Source: Bromus sterilis (Eukaryota; Streptophyta; Magnoliopsida; Poales; Poaceae). From it: 64,000 nucleotides of DNA. The stretch covers positions 1,178,001 to 1,242,000 of the forward strand of contig OX465600.1 of the NCBI GenBank assembly GCA_950022295.1, read 5' to 3'. A program made the translations under genes and the position numbers. Within the stretch, counting starts at the first letter, position 1. Each line of letters opens with the position of its first letter. A model generated the notes under the pieces. It was not told where the DNA came from and made no database searches. It worked only from the letters and a program-made list of their open reading frames with translations. Of the stretch, positions 10,601 through 21,116 are shown piece by piece.

Positions 10601-10802
10601 CACAATCAAGCTCCCATTTCACAATTGTGTCTCTCTCGATGTTCTTGATGCTACCATCAACCAATTTTGCCGTCGACGGAAAGAAATTGATTGCAAATTC
10701 GAAGGTTTGAGAAGCCGCATCCCCATCCCCTCTGTTACATGCGGGCAGGGGTTGTGAGACGGGCGAGAACAGAGCAAGCAAATGGGCGGGAGGGAGGCGC
10801 AT
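7644..10802 (-). CDS. MuDR-type MULE transposase, 1052 codons, no internal stop
   Basis: This DDE transposase mobilises the surrounding MULE by acting at its terminal repeats in the nucleus. In order it shows: an N-terminal PB1-like region (about 35-140); an acidic linker (about 235-275); the plant MuDR N-terminal zinc region (about 295-365, with CRGF..GKRACKWYI); the MULE catalytic core with Asp493 (LSIDSSF), Asp556 (IHTDACKG) and probable Glu655 (NNLAESFNNR); a SWIM zinc finger C746-C748...C758-H760; and a CCHC knuckle (C863, C866, H871, C878). A 78-bp in-frame stretch (8062-8139) has perfect splice borders and is probably an intron. The tail repeats VEVHTGTVET-like units. The first codons (10,802) lie just inside a GTAAAT donor, so the real start may be in an upstream exon ending near 10,808. 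No frameshift or stop was found. Confidence 0.9.
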   Translation of the reverse strand: MRLPPAHLLALFSPVSQPLPACNRGDGDAASQTFEFAINFFPSTAKLVDGSIKNIERDTIVKWELDCAEIDPDELQSMEEKAVRNLVDKIGETVLWGPEQEVSLLRYDDSKGNYVRIEDGEDIVDEIDRQEGWARLRVEFCAELVDLSIDSKVGYVPSKLAMQNADHDWASQRHIVPIVTDLTVIPDGANEDAEERTVAVVDWNTVELEEPTDLVIAPIPDTEMAKLFVIPVDDIDEEESDEDSTSDNDDRELSEVDEQLMEDAADDVDDAHGEEMVHVYDKENPVIQVGKLWPNMDEFRLSFKTYAVRHQFDAQTLWTDKKKFYAKCRGFDGSGKRACKWYISARLQPDGRTVRVNQIPHKHTCMTSSQKKSSMTSQIWVAEKITPILAKTPNTTAKRLLVDLEKLYPIKLQYTTVWKAKQRAMKHLYGDWANTFRMLFNFKAEVEKRSPGSVVEIDTEVSEDGKVYFSKFFMALKPCIDGFKAGCRPYLSIDSSFLTGKWNGQLAACNALDGHNWMFPVAVGLFQSETDASWTWFMMQLKRCLGPVSPLAIHTDACKGLENAVKNVFPHAEQRECFGHLWMNLIKKFRGDEFGRMWPAARSYTKQTHSYHLSKVMATCEEFGPWLNTYHSLLWYRSGFNTAIKCDHINNNLAESFNNRVKMLKDLPVHDMVDQIRIMLMRLWELRKRIGDCLQGDKLPAVVQQVVNRSRGLTHLSVEKSSLWGAEVRDNKTGRRHVVNTELHDCSCLEWQATGKPCDHAILFLAGQPRINMHPYLHEYYSVAKFKAAYATPIPPLTDQRQWPEVPLEFSICPPPLTKRKAGRPKQSRFKAWFEKGGSSKKGKKDKKDAKPKRAQKGNKNRCKRCQILGHREGSRICIFSPPPNPRKYVLFLCLFIFWFCFNYEYVAFFVVFRRKLPSQPIVVEQTWPTKRPRVSGSRRKTSQWLAGTEEAATVEVHTGTVETETVEVHTGTVETVEVHTVETEVQMHTVETVEVHTVETATVEVQTVEFHEVIASSPVKKTKMISELVCAEQPKTRNAKAKKGTRRGRKR
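7770..7945 (-). repeat. Short repeats encoding the transposase C-terminal VEVHT tail
   Basis: On the minus strand, a unit encoding about VEVHTGTVET or VEVHTVET is repeated around eight times with small length changes. The DNA repeat is a degenerate GTCGAAGTGCACAC(TGGAACT)GTCGAAACT. It lies downstream of the probable 78-bp intron and of all catalytic motifs. Confidence 0.85.
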
Positions 10803-11125
10803 TTACCTGTTCGAAGCTAAATCCGGCGGCTCCTTCTCGACCTGACCACGGGCTCCTCTCGCCGCGCCGCCGCCTCTCACCCTCTATCGATTTCAACAAG
10901 CAAAACAGGGCAAAACAGAGGGATAGAGCTCAGATCTACGGGGAAAACAGGGGGAGGGAATGGGCTGGGACTAGAGCACTCACCACCATGGCCGCCGCCG
11001 CCGAAAGGGGGCTCCGCCGCCGCCGAGAAAGAGGGCTCCTCCGCCGCCGCCGCCGGAGCTGAAGATTGGAGCGCGGGCAGTCGTTTTTGGCTGTTCTGTC
11101 GGGCGGGGGGCAGGGCAGGTAGTGC

Positions 11126-11391
11126 TGAGGTGGGTCCCGCGCGCTGAGGTGGAAACGAGGTGGGTCCCACGCGCTGAGGTGGATAAGTGGTGGGTCCTCT
11201 CTTAACAGGCGACGACAGGTCATGGCTTAGCAGGTAACGATGAGTGGGCCCCAATGCTCAGTTGGGTTTAAGTGCCATGTCGGCCCTGGGCTATTACCAC
11301 ACCAACAAGTATCGCATATGAGCTATTTCCATGAACGACGTCGCATTCCTTCCAATTCGATGGAAAGATGTCGCATAGGAGCTATTGGCCC
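11126..11391 (-). repeat. Right terminal inverted repeat of the MULE
   Basis: This is the reverse complement of 3121-3386, 266 bp, ending GGAGCTATTGGCCC immediately before the duplicated ATTTATCTC. The transposase is transcribed away from this end, so this repeat probably contains or adjoins its promoter. Confidence 0.95.
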
Positions 11392-11400
11392 ATTTATCTC

Positions 11401-12455
11401 GTCTCCCTACCCTGGCGGTATTCCCTGCTGCCACTGCTGTAGATTTTACGAAAGATAAATTGTTGAGTCATCTGATCATCAAGGGCACCATTCATTCCAT
11501 TACAAGGGACATCAGGTACCTTCACCAGTTGGAGGTAGTCGACCTCAGTGGTAGCCAAACTGTGACGGTGATCAAAGAAGTCCTCATGCTGCACAGACTG
11601 AAGCACCTCTTTGGGAGGTTTCAGCTCTGCAATGAGGATACCCCCTTTGTGCCTGTAAAGGGAGTGCTAAAATCAGATCTAGAGGCGTTCCTGAGAGAGA
11701 AGAGTATGCTGGAGACACTGGCAGGATTCGTCATCGGCGCCGGCGGGACAATAGGATTTCCACAACTGATGAGTCCTATGAGGCGGTTGCGGCAGGTGAA
11801 GATATGGTGTGAATCCAACGCAAGCAAAAGAAATCTGAGAGATCTTTCGAATGCCATTACGGAGTTCATTCAACAAAAGACCGGACTGCCACATTTTTAT
11901 TATTCCATGTCAATCAATTTCGGAGAATCCTCTGCGGAATTCACCAAGAAGACAGCCTCAGCTGCCGGCACATTCGACTCACTTGAGCTGCGCGGCGAAC
12001 TGAGACAATTCCCTCCGTTCGTAACAGGGCTTAGTGGTATCGAGGAGCTGTGCTTTTGGTCCACTGGTCTGAGCTGGGAGGTTATTCAGGACGGGCTGAC
12101 CGATGTGAGGGGATTAAAATATCTGAAGCTTATTGAAGATAACCTTGGGTTCCTCGACATATTATCTGAAGCTGAGCACCTCAAATCCATTGATCGGATA
12201 TCCGTCGTGTGTAAACAAACACTGGAAGTAGCCATCGCAGCTCGCCCGCTGCCTAATCTTGTGTCGATTCATATCCTCTGTCACGATCTGCGTGTCATTC
12301 ATGGAGTTCCCCTCATACAAATCATAGATATGGTAAACCTGCAGGAAGTCGCGCTCCATCGTCAAGTGGACAAAGCACTAAGAACAGGACTGCTAGAAGC
12401 TGCAGAGAGCCATCCTAATATGCCCCAAGTTTTGTTCCTGGATTATCCCCAATGA
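11401..12455 (+). CDS. NLR1, C-terminal second LRR block
   Basis: The NLR1 frame resumes after the MULE: the codon split at the end of the left part (a C at 3120) is completed by GT at 11,401-11,402. It runs open for 351 codons to TGA at 12,453-12,455. The sequence reads as plant NLR-type LRRs (for example RYLHQLEVVDLSGS, LEEL/LKYLKLIEDNL and LPNLVSIHIL stretches) and ends DYPQ. There is no NB-ARC between the coiled-coil-like block and this LRR. It could be the LRR of a second NLR that lost its NB-ARC before fusing, or a normal C-terminal extension of this NLR type. Confidence 0.75.
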
Positions 12456-12830
12456 TGCAGACTCAATAAGACACGGTCAGTTCTCTTCCCCCGTTTTGTC
12501 TTCACTTCAAATATATATCATTCATTTGAGTGAAGGCATACTCATTGATTCTTTCCTGTGCAAATTATCAGCAACAGAGCCACTGACCACTTTGCTGCCC
12601 GGATCCATGAAACAACCTAAGCCCGAACCTTCTTCAATTCTCGCGTGGTGTGATATTTTTTTGTAATAAGGTTTAATTAGCACATATTTTTCAATTTATC
12701 TTTTCAAAATTACTCGTGTGCGTCAAATATATTATTGTATCATTCGAATGTTTAAGAGAGATGAATCCCTCATCTTATTATACATATTAATATATTACTT
12801 CAAACAAAGAAATTTTCTATTAAACGGTGT
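12456..12830 (+). other. Probable 3' UTR of NLR1, then AT-rich spacer
   Basis: There is a possible UTR intron between ACACG/GTCAGT (12,476) and ATTATCAG (12,570). The sequence TGTAATAAGG at about 12,663 could act in polyadenylation. The remainder is AT-rich with no gene seen. Confidence 0.35.
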
Positions 12831-13991
12831 ATCATGCTTAGTTTCATTCATTATATAATTGTGTGTGAGGTACCTGGTGGAGGAGGTAAACGGAACACCG
12901 AGAGCGGACATGACCTAGCGCCCAACCCAACATCGTCGCCGCCAGCCCGCCACCCAGTGCCGTTGCTACCCCTCCTCTCCTCTTCCCTCCGTCGTTCCCC
13001 GCGCGGGCGGCATAGGGGCCCCAACCTTTGCCGTCGCTCACCCATCCCTCCCCTCCCTATCCTCCATCATCGCTGGAGGAAGCCGTCGGGCTAAGCCCGG
13101 GCGGCTGACAGCGGCAGCGGAGGTGCTCCTCCCTCTCGCGGGAACCGGCCGACCCGATAAGCAAGGGTCCCGACCTAGATCGCGGGCGGCCGACGTCCCA
13201 AACGGCGCAGATTCCTGGCGATTCCCACGACAGCTGGCATCCCAACGGCGACCGGCGTCACAATGCCGAACGGTGTGCCAAAGGCGGCAGGTGAGCCAAC
13301 AGCGCTGCTCCTCCAGATCTGCATCTGAGGGCCATGGATCCCGGGCAACGGCAGTGGCGACCGATCTCCTTCAAGCAGTTTCAGATCGGCGACGGCAGCG
13401 TGGAGGAGCTTGGTGGAGTGGTACAGCAGGGTCTCGACGACAGTGTGTGATGTTGGATGCATGAAGGGAGGTGGCGTCTAAGGGTCTCATTTCTTCTCCT
13501 TACTTTTGTGATTAATTAACTGGGAATAAATAATTGATAATATTATAAAAAATCATTCAAGATTAGCGCCAAATAGAACACAGATATTCCCATTTGCGCT
13601 AAATACAGGTCTGCTTATCCTCCCTTTAGTAGGACCTTCCCCGGCAGCAAGATCGTCGGAGCCGCGCCGTGGACGGGGAGTCCGTCGCCGGCTTGCCCCC
13701 AACCCAAAGAACAGGGGCAGGCGAGGGGGTTGGGTGGGAGGGGCTTGGTCGATCAGGTACATCCAACCCACGCACACGGAGAGGAGGTGGTATTCCAGCC
13801 TTCAGCGGTGACGAGCTCGTCTCAGCAGCCGCGTCGTGGGCGGGGCCTCGGTTGCCGGCTTCGCCATCAATCCCAAAGCACGGTGAGGGCACGGGCCTAA
13901 AGTGTGCGTCATGAGCATCAACTCAGAGGTCTAGCAGGCTGTAGATAAGGGGATGAAGGGGAGCCATTGGATGTTAAGCGGGCGGCTGATA
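12831..13991. other. GC-rich repeat-like block, no gene recognised
   Basis: Short GC-rich ORFs on both strands show no motif. Within 13,655-13,900 two related segments, GCCG(C/T)CGTGG.CGGGG and CCAA.CCCAAAG.ACGGTGAGG-like, recur about 170 bp apart, a decayed duplication. It is probably transposon-derived, but no element ends were found. Confidence 0.3.
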
Positions 13992-14374
13992 TGAGGGTTT
14001 TGATTTTCGCCCGAAAAAAACGAATTTCGGCCGAAATTCGCCCATTTCTGTTGGGTCCGGTTTTAATACAAGCCAGCCGAAAAAATTGGGTCTTTTTGAA
14101 CTTTTAGATCGGTTCATGTTTGATAATACCCCAATATATTCTTTTAATCATATGAAAGTGTAATATTGATGTTTACATACATATTTTGTTAAAGATTGTG
14201 ATAGAAATTATTTGTTTTGCTTAACTCCAGAAATAATAGCATTTTTTGGTTAAATTTCATTTCAAAATTAAAATTTTAATTTGTGCATTTCTTCCGGAAT
14301 TTTCCGAAATTTTTCCGAAATTCGCTCATTTCACTCAGCTCCGGTAAAAAACAAAAAACGAAATTCGAAACCTT
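13992..14374. mobile_element. Possible hAT-like MITE with (G)AAATTTCGG-rich ends
   Basis: The left end (GAGGGTTTTGATTTTCG) resembles the reverse complement of the right end (CAAGGTTTCGAATTTCG). Both sides carry CGAAATTCG and CCGAAA runs just inside. The flanks GGCTGATA and GGCTACAG could be a decayed 8-bp target duplication. The middle is AT-rich and non-coding. The borders are approximate. Confidence 0.4.
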
Positions 14375-15836
14375 GGCTACAGTACGCCATGCAGTGACAA
14401 CTTAATAGTAGAGGAGCCGAACCCAAACCAAACACATGTGGCACGTTTCAGCACTAGCACGTGCCACGTGTTGATGAGAACATTTTTTTGGTTTTTTAGA
14501 TTTTTGAGCTTTTACAAAAAAAAATCTTTGTATTTTTTCCTTTTGTTCTTTAATTTTTAGTCTGCCATTGTGTTTTTTTGTGATGCACATGAAATTAGAT
14601 TTTGTGCTTCGGTGATTTCTCAAAATGTGAACATAAACGTGTTTTGGTGCGAACGCATAATTTGTGCTTCTGTGTTTTCTCAAAAAGTGGAGTATAAACG
14701 GAATATCTGTTTCTGAGCGCAGGCTCAAACGAATTTGTTATCTTTTTTTGTGTGTGTGGTAATACGTGTTTCATTCATTAATAAAGATTACGGTACAAGT
14801 CACGTATACATCAAACTAACAAAGCTAGAAAGAACTATAAATCCATAGCCTTTGCACAAAGGATCATCGATGAAGAATGAAAAATACAATCAAGGAAGAA
14901 GAAACCTCTGAACTTGATACTAACATCGGTGACTGTCTTCGACGCCACCATAACGGCCACCAAAGAAAAGACAAAGACGGATCACCTCCTCACACGAGCT
15001 CGACGCAGCACCATCGCTGATATACATCTTTGCGGACCGCCAAGGCGGTTCACCTAAGATTAAACCATTACCGTTGAACGAATCAGACCGGGGTAACACC
15101 CGGACACGCTATCGAACTTTGGATCTGACACCACCGCTCGAGAAAAACGTCGAAGGAGGAAGCCATATCTGTCTACCATCAACGGCGATCCTAGCACACG
15201 ATCTGTCGTCTTCCAGATGTTGTCAACGCATATCACAATCTTCATCCGCTTCATGACCACCTTCCAAGCTCCACATCGTTGCAAAGGTGGAGCCTGGGGA
15301 CACATGCTCACCCAAGATCCATCACTAACTACAAAACAAAATGCCACGTTGTGAAAAGATCTAGAATACTTTTATTTATCACCGCCATTGTCCTCACCAA
15401 AACTAAGATGTTGAATAGCTGAAACCTTAAACTACAGAGGTCCTAACCCTTACGCTAAAAGAGACCGCACACGTAGAATCCGACGACTCCCCTCGTCATC
15501 GATGACCGAGAGGCAATGGCAGCTTCCAGCACCTATTTATCTATCTATCAAAGCTCAAGTGTGAACTGAAGGTTTTCGAGTGGAAATTATCTTTTTGTTA
15601 ATGGGAATTTGTTCAACATGCGCCAACAGATGAATGACGCGTCCAGCCGTCCACTTTTGATTGGACCTTTGAACCGGGGATCTGGGAAACTTGTAAAGGA
15701 TGGCAGGCCACTTCCATGACCAGAACCCGAGTCAAAGTCTAAGAATGATGACGTCACTAGTTTGAATGGCTCATGTGATCATAGCAATAGCAGTCGATAT
15801 CACCTTCATATGTATAATGTGCAATAGCAATTGCCA
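14375..15836. other. Intergenic, unclassified repeat-like sequence
   Basis: The block 14,760-15,590 begins with TTTCATTCATTAATAAAGATTACGG and has the moderate GC and stop-rich frames of a decayed retroelement, possibly on the minus strand. No protein motif was found. The interval 15,600-15,836 is the upstream region of the receptor-kinase pseudogene. Confidence 0.3.
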
Positions 15837-15848
15837 TCTATAAAAGCA
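15837..15848 (+). promoter_or_regulatory. TATA box of the LRR receptor-kinase pseudogene
   Basis: TCTATAAAAGCA lies about 75 bp before the ATG at 15,913. This is a normal distance for a plant TATA element with a start site near 15,870 and a short leader. Confidence 0.55.
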
Positions 15849-15912
15849 GTAGAGAAGACAGTTGAGAAACCATATCTCAGTGCACAACTAGAGCTGTAGA
15901 GAAGAAGCCCGC

Positions 15913-18900
15913 ATGTCTCCTGTTCAGTCACTGCCTCTGATAATCCTTGTCCTATCCTCTCTGTTGGCATGCTCATTACTAGGTGCCGAAGCTCTCCGCG
16001 GTGATGCTAGCACCAACTTCCAAGCCCTCCGTTGCCTTAAACTCCATCTCAGTATTTCTTCCTCTGGACTCCCAGCCTCATGGAAAATTAATGATTCCCT
16101 CCAACAGTTTTGCAATTGGTCCGGTGTTACTTGCAGCAAGAAGCACACATCTCGTGTTGTTGCACGCTCCACCTTAATGGCCACATACCTCCTTGCATTG
16201 CGAATCTCACTTTCCTCAAAAGAATCCACCTCCCGGACAATCAGCTTAGGGGTCCAATCCCAGATGAACTTGGCCAACTCAATAGGTTGAGGTATCTTAA
16301 CCTCAGCTCAAACAATCTTAGTGGCATCATCCCAAGAAATCTATCCTCATGCTCTCAGCTTCAATTTATTGATCTTGGGAGCAACTTCATCAACGGTGAG
16401 ATCCCACCAAACCTAAGCCAATGTTCAAATATGCAGCAGATCAATTTGGATCACAACAAGCTCACTGGAGGCATCCCAGAAGGGTTAGGGACACTCCGTA
16501 ACCTTTCAGTTTTGCGCAAAGTTTTAAATAACTGGCTACAGCCCAGCTATAGCCCCGCTATGGCTGTTTGAGCATGGTGCCGCTAAATGATGCTCGCCGC
16601 TATCCATGTACAATCGTGCGAAAAAGTTTTAAAATAGCCGGCTATAGCCTCACTATAGCCCCGCTATGGCTGTTTTGAAGGGCCGCCGCTATTTGTCATA
16701 GCCCGCTATTTAAAACTATGGTTTTGCGTCTTGCTGGAAATGGTCTAACAGGAAATATTCCTCTTTCACTTGGAAGTAGCTCCTTTCTCCACTCTGTTTA
16801 TCTCACTAACAATAGCCTCACAGGACCCATCCCGTCTCTCCTAGCTAATAGTTCATCACTTCAATCATTGGTCTTGACCAATAACACCTTAGCGGAGAGA
16901 TTCCACTTGCACTATTTAATAGCACATCACTACGAGTCTTGAACCTAGGAATGAACAGCTTTACTGGGTCCATACCTGTTGTTTTCCCGAATATTGCTGG
17001 CTCACCCTTGCAGTATCTTATCTTGACATCAAATAATCTTGCAGGTTCGATACCTTCTACTCTAGGGAATTTTTCTTCCCTTAGCTTGCTCGTACTTGCA
17101 GATAACAGTTTTCAAGGTAGCATCCCAGTGAGTATTGGTAAGCTTCCCAACCTGCAAGTACTAGACCTCAGTTACAACTTCTTGTCAGGGAGTGTCCCAG
17201 CCTCTATTTACAACATATCTACACTCACATACCTTGGCATGGGTGTGAATATTCTGGCAGGGGAAACTCCATATAATATTGGATTTACCCTTCCAAGCAT
17301 CCGAAAACTAATTATGGGAATGAACAAATTCCACGGCCAAATTCCCACTTCACTAGCCAACACAACAAATCTTCAAGAGATTGATCTCGGTAACAATTCA
17401 TTCCATGGTGTTGTATCTTCTTTCGGGACTCTTCCCAACTTAATCGACCTGAATCTAGCCGAGAATCGCCTCAAAGCAGGAGATTGGTCCTTCTTGGCCT
17501 CATTGACCAATTGTACCCAACTGGTGGAATTATCCTTGAGTGCAAATATCCTTCAAGGAAAATTGCCGAGTTCCATTGCAGGACTTTCAAAGAGCTTAGA
17601 GGTATTGCTATTAAGGGCAAACAAAATATCAGGCACTATACCAGAGGAGATACAACACCTCACAAACATCAAACGTCTTTACATTGATGACAATTTGCTT
17701 AGTGGAAGTATCCCCCCCTCACATGGAAATCTTCAAAACATGGGTGGCCTAGGCTTATCTCGGAACAAACTTTCCGAACAAATTCCACTATCAATTGGCA
17801 ATCTAAGTCAAATGACTGAGCTATATTTACAAGAAAATAAGTTGAGTGGCCCAATCCCAAGAACTCTAGGGGACTGCAAAATTTTGGAAACATTAAACCT
17901 CTCTTGTAACAGATTTGAAGATAGCATACCAAAGGAGCTCTTTACTCTTTTCAGTAGGTTTGGACTTATCTCATAACAAACTCTCAGGAGAAATACCACT
18001 AGAGATTGGAAGCTTGGTCAATCTCGGCTCATTAAATATTTCCAATAACCAGTTGTCTGGACAAATACTCCACTCTGGGTGAGTGCCTCCACTTGGAGTC
18101 GCTGCACATGGAGGGCAACAATTTTCATGGGAGAATTCCTCAATCTTTCGTGAACTTGAGAGGCATCAATGTGATGGATCTATCTCAAAACAACTTGTCC
18201 GGTGAAATCCCTAGCTTCTTTGAGTCCTTTAGTTCCATAAAGCATCTCAATTTGTCGTTCAACAACCTCGAGGGACCAATACAACCAGGTGGAATATTTC
18301 AGAATGGAAGTGAGGTGTTCATAAAAGGGAACAACAAGTTATGTGCGAGCACCCCATTGCTTGAGTTTCCACTTTGCAATGGAGTCATATCCAAACAAAA
18401 CATGTACACATCCAAGATTCTGAAGATAGTAGCAATTACAGTTGTTTCTTTGGTTCTGTTATCATGCTTTGGAGTCATTATTTGTAAGAAGAGAAAGAAA
18501 GTCAAACAAGCCGGACATCCATCTGTCAAGGAGTTAAAGAAGTTCACATATGCTGATTTAGTGAATGCAACAAATGGTTTTTCTTTGGCCAACTTGGTTG
18601 GTTCAGGAAAATATGGGTCCGTATACAAAGCTAGAATTGAGTCTGAAGAACAGCATACAGTTGCTATCAAAGTTTTCAAACTTGATCAACTTGGAGCAAC
18701 AAAGATCTTCCTTGCTGAATGTGAGGCACTGAGAAACACCCGGCATCGTAATCTTGTAAGGGTGATCACCGCATGCTCGACAAGTGACCCGACAGGAAAT
18801 GATTTCAAAGTTCGTGTTCTTGAGTTTATGGTAAATGGCGACCTAGAGAGTTGGCTCTATCGTACACTATTCGACAAGCATCATCCAACAAGGGCATTGT

Positions 18901-19375
18901 GTTTGGGTTCAAGAATAGCAATAGCAGTGGACATAGCTGCCGCTTTGGATTACCTCCATAACCAATGCATGCCTCCTATGGTCCACTGTGATCTGAAGCC
19001 TAGCAATATCCTTCTGGATAATGCCATGGGTGCACGTGTTGGTGACTTCGGGTTGGCTAAATTCCTACATGGTTATTATTCTTCTTCTGGGATTAATGGT
19101 TCTACTTCTACAAGCTTAGTGGGGCCCAGAGGATCAGTTGGATACATTGCACCAGGTAACAATTTCTTAATACAAGATGTTGTATTTCTGGAAAATAGCG
19201 TATGTGCTCTACTGATATGCAAGTAGTATATATTACTTTTTTTCTAGAAAAATATGCTCTTCTGTGCTAATCATTTGTCTGAATAACTACACGTACTGCA
19301 GAATATGGCTTTGGGAGCAAAATCGCCACGGAGGGTGATGTTTACAGCTATGGAGTCATCATCTTACAGCCATGA
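15913..19375 (+). pseudogene. LRR receptor-like kinase (Xa21/LRR-XII type), non-RD, broken
   Basis: This was a cell-surface receptor. It has a signal peptide (LIILVLSSLLACSLLGAEA), an LRR N-terminal cap ending FCNWSGVTC, about 20 extracellular LRRs (NLSSNNLSGIIP-type), a transmembrane segment (IVAITVVSLVLLSCFGVII, about 18,425-18,490) and a kinase with GSGKYGSVYKA, VAIKVFK, HCDLKPSN and DFG. HCD in place of HRD marks a non-RD kinase, the class typical of pattern-recognition receptors. Breaks: a short deletion/frameshift near 16,160; a MITE at 16,517; a 1-bp loss near 16,890; a frameshift near 17,950; and a 2-bp loss near 18,068. An intron (19,156-19,301) has proper borders, but the second kinase exon stops at TGA 19,373-19,375 after VYSYGVIILQP, removing the last kinase subdomains. 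The reading pieces align end to end, so it was once a full-length gene. Confidence 0.9.
16517..16720. mobile_element. hAT-type MITE in the LRR coding region
   Basis: This is a 204-bp element flanked by the 8-bp duplication GTTTTGCG (16,509-16,516 and 16,721-16,728). The ends are inverted: CAAAGTTTTAAATA...GGCTA on the left, and the reverse complement of the right end reads CATAGTTTTAAATA...GGGCTA. The interior repeats CTATAGCCCCGCTATGGCTGTTT twice (near 16,549 and 16,648). Removing element and one duplication copy gives continuous LRR sequence (SVL-RLAGNG). Confidence 0.9.
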
Positions 19376-21116
19376 CAATCAAAGAAGCGTTTTCAGCACT
19401 GCAAGGCTGAGCAGAAGAAGCATTTTCAACCATATCTATCGACTGCCCACATGCTGCTGGTCTCGTGCATGATGACCTACAACTAGTATTCTTTACATAA
19501 GGCTTCATTTTTCTTCATCGAAAGCATGATATGTATGTTATGAACCATATTCTATCTCAGTAGCAAATCTATACTTGTACTGAAGGCAAACTATAGTTCA
19601 GCCTATATACATTAAAATGTAGTTCAGGTGACTGTATACAATAAAGTTGAGCATGGGAACTATATTATTTTTAACTTGGCTGTTTTTCTCCCTACACCTA
19701 ATAAACTGGTCTTACTTTAAACGTTTAAGACCAACTATATATCACATAAGCACACCCATGTAAAGATGTTAAAGTTGGACATCTGTGATCAAACTGGGAA
19801 GTTGAATGATTGAAACGCATGTGCAAGGATATCACATTTCCCTCAAAAAATTAAAAGGATTTTTGAAGAAGAGCATACCGGGGAGGGAGAATCGTAGCAG
19901 CGCTTCACCGAGGGAAGCAGTTATCACAGAAGGCAGCTCCTTGTGCAGCACACGGCAGGCGTGGAAGACGCGAGGAAACCCAAGCGCACCGACGAATGAC
20001 CAGCTTCCCTGGATTGCGGCTCCCTAGCTGCCGCTTTACTGAAGTTGGACGGACAGGGCAGCCGAGGAAGCTACAGATGGGAAGACATTCATGGAGGCGC
20101 TCCATGCTGCATTTGGTGTCGCGCATCACTGTTCCAAGCCTTGGTGGTCATCCCATCCTGCTTTTACATTTTTTGATTACGAGTTTCTAGATAGAAATTT
20201 GCCAACAAGGATGGTACATAAGACCACTCAGTTTACTTACTGTCCTACAAAAATATGCTAAGGGATAAAGATGCCCACGATGTCTATATGGATAGCGCTA
20301 TTATTGAATAAATAAAATTAGCTAAAAGATATAGCAGAAATTAACATGGTAATGCCATAACCGTTTTAAGGTTACCATAACACATACCTTCCCTTATTGT
20401 ATGAAATGCTCTCTTTTTTTCAGCACCATATCATAAAAGCCACAATTTGCTTCTCCAGTAAAAATACCAGGGCACTAGAAATGTATGTTTACGTGGTGGT
20501 ATACAAGATGCTACTAGCCTACTACTCAACTATTCAGTTTCGAGCTCAGATGTCACTAGAAAAGTATCACCAAGACGGCAATCCAGAACCACCTAAAAAA
20601 GGCCATCCAGAACCACAGGAGACAAAAAAATATGATATACAAACTACTGGTCAATAATGGCCTGGAGTAAGCAACCAACAAACTAGATCAAAACTGGATC
20701 CTCTGCAGTGATCAGCACATTGTGGCCAACTGACCATCAGCAAATTCAAAATTGTTCCCCGTGTAAAAGAGTAAAACAATAAAATCATCCAAAAGGAAAG
20801 TTTGAGAATTATTATATATATCATCTTGATGGCCAAAATGAGAACATTCCTTCGTGGAAAGAATGATTGAGGACTACATTGAAAACTGGAATGGCCATTT
20901 CAGAACATACAAATGGTGATAGAGAGCGTGCATAAATACTGGTCATTGGTACTTCAAAGCATTTGAGAATGCCCTGATCTCACACTCTCTTAGTTCCAAC
21001 ATGTGTGCAATATGACACGGGGAAGGAAAATATGTGTTCAAAGCAGTGAGATGCTTTCTTATCTACTGAATGGCCTACATAATAATGAACATACCGATTT
21101 TCTTATCAGTCTCGGT
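19376..21116. other. Intergenic between the RLK pseudogene and the mTERF gene
   Basis: No gene was recognised. The segment 19,850-20,150 is more GC-rich and has short ORFs on both strands without motifs. The interval 20,850-21,116 may be the 3' UTR of the mTERF gene on the minus strand. Confidence 0.3.

Larger units (their letters stand above)
3121..11391. mobile_element. MuDR-type autonomous-looking MULE, 8,271 bp
   Basis: This is a complete Mutator-like element. It starts GGGCCAATAGCTCC, ends with the reverse complement, and is flanked by the perfect 9-bp duplication ATTTATCTC (3112-3120 and 11,392-11,400). Inverted repeats of 266 bp at 3121-3386 and 11,126-11,391 differ at only about two positions by eye. 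Inside, from left to right, are a GRF-type zinc-finger gene (+), an unknown 139-codon ORF (minus), two AT-rich tandem repeat blocks and an open MuDR transposase gene (minus). It lies in a coding exon of NLR1. Near-identical ends, a perfect duplication and an open transposase suggest a fairly recent insertion. Confidence 0.95.
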
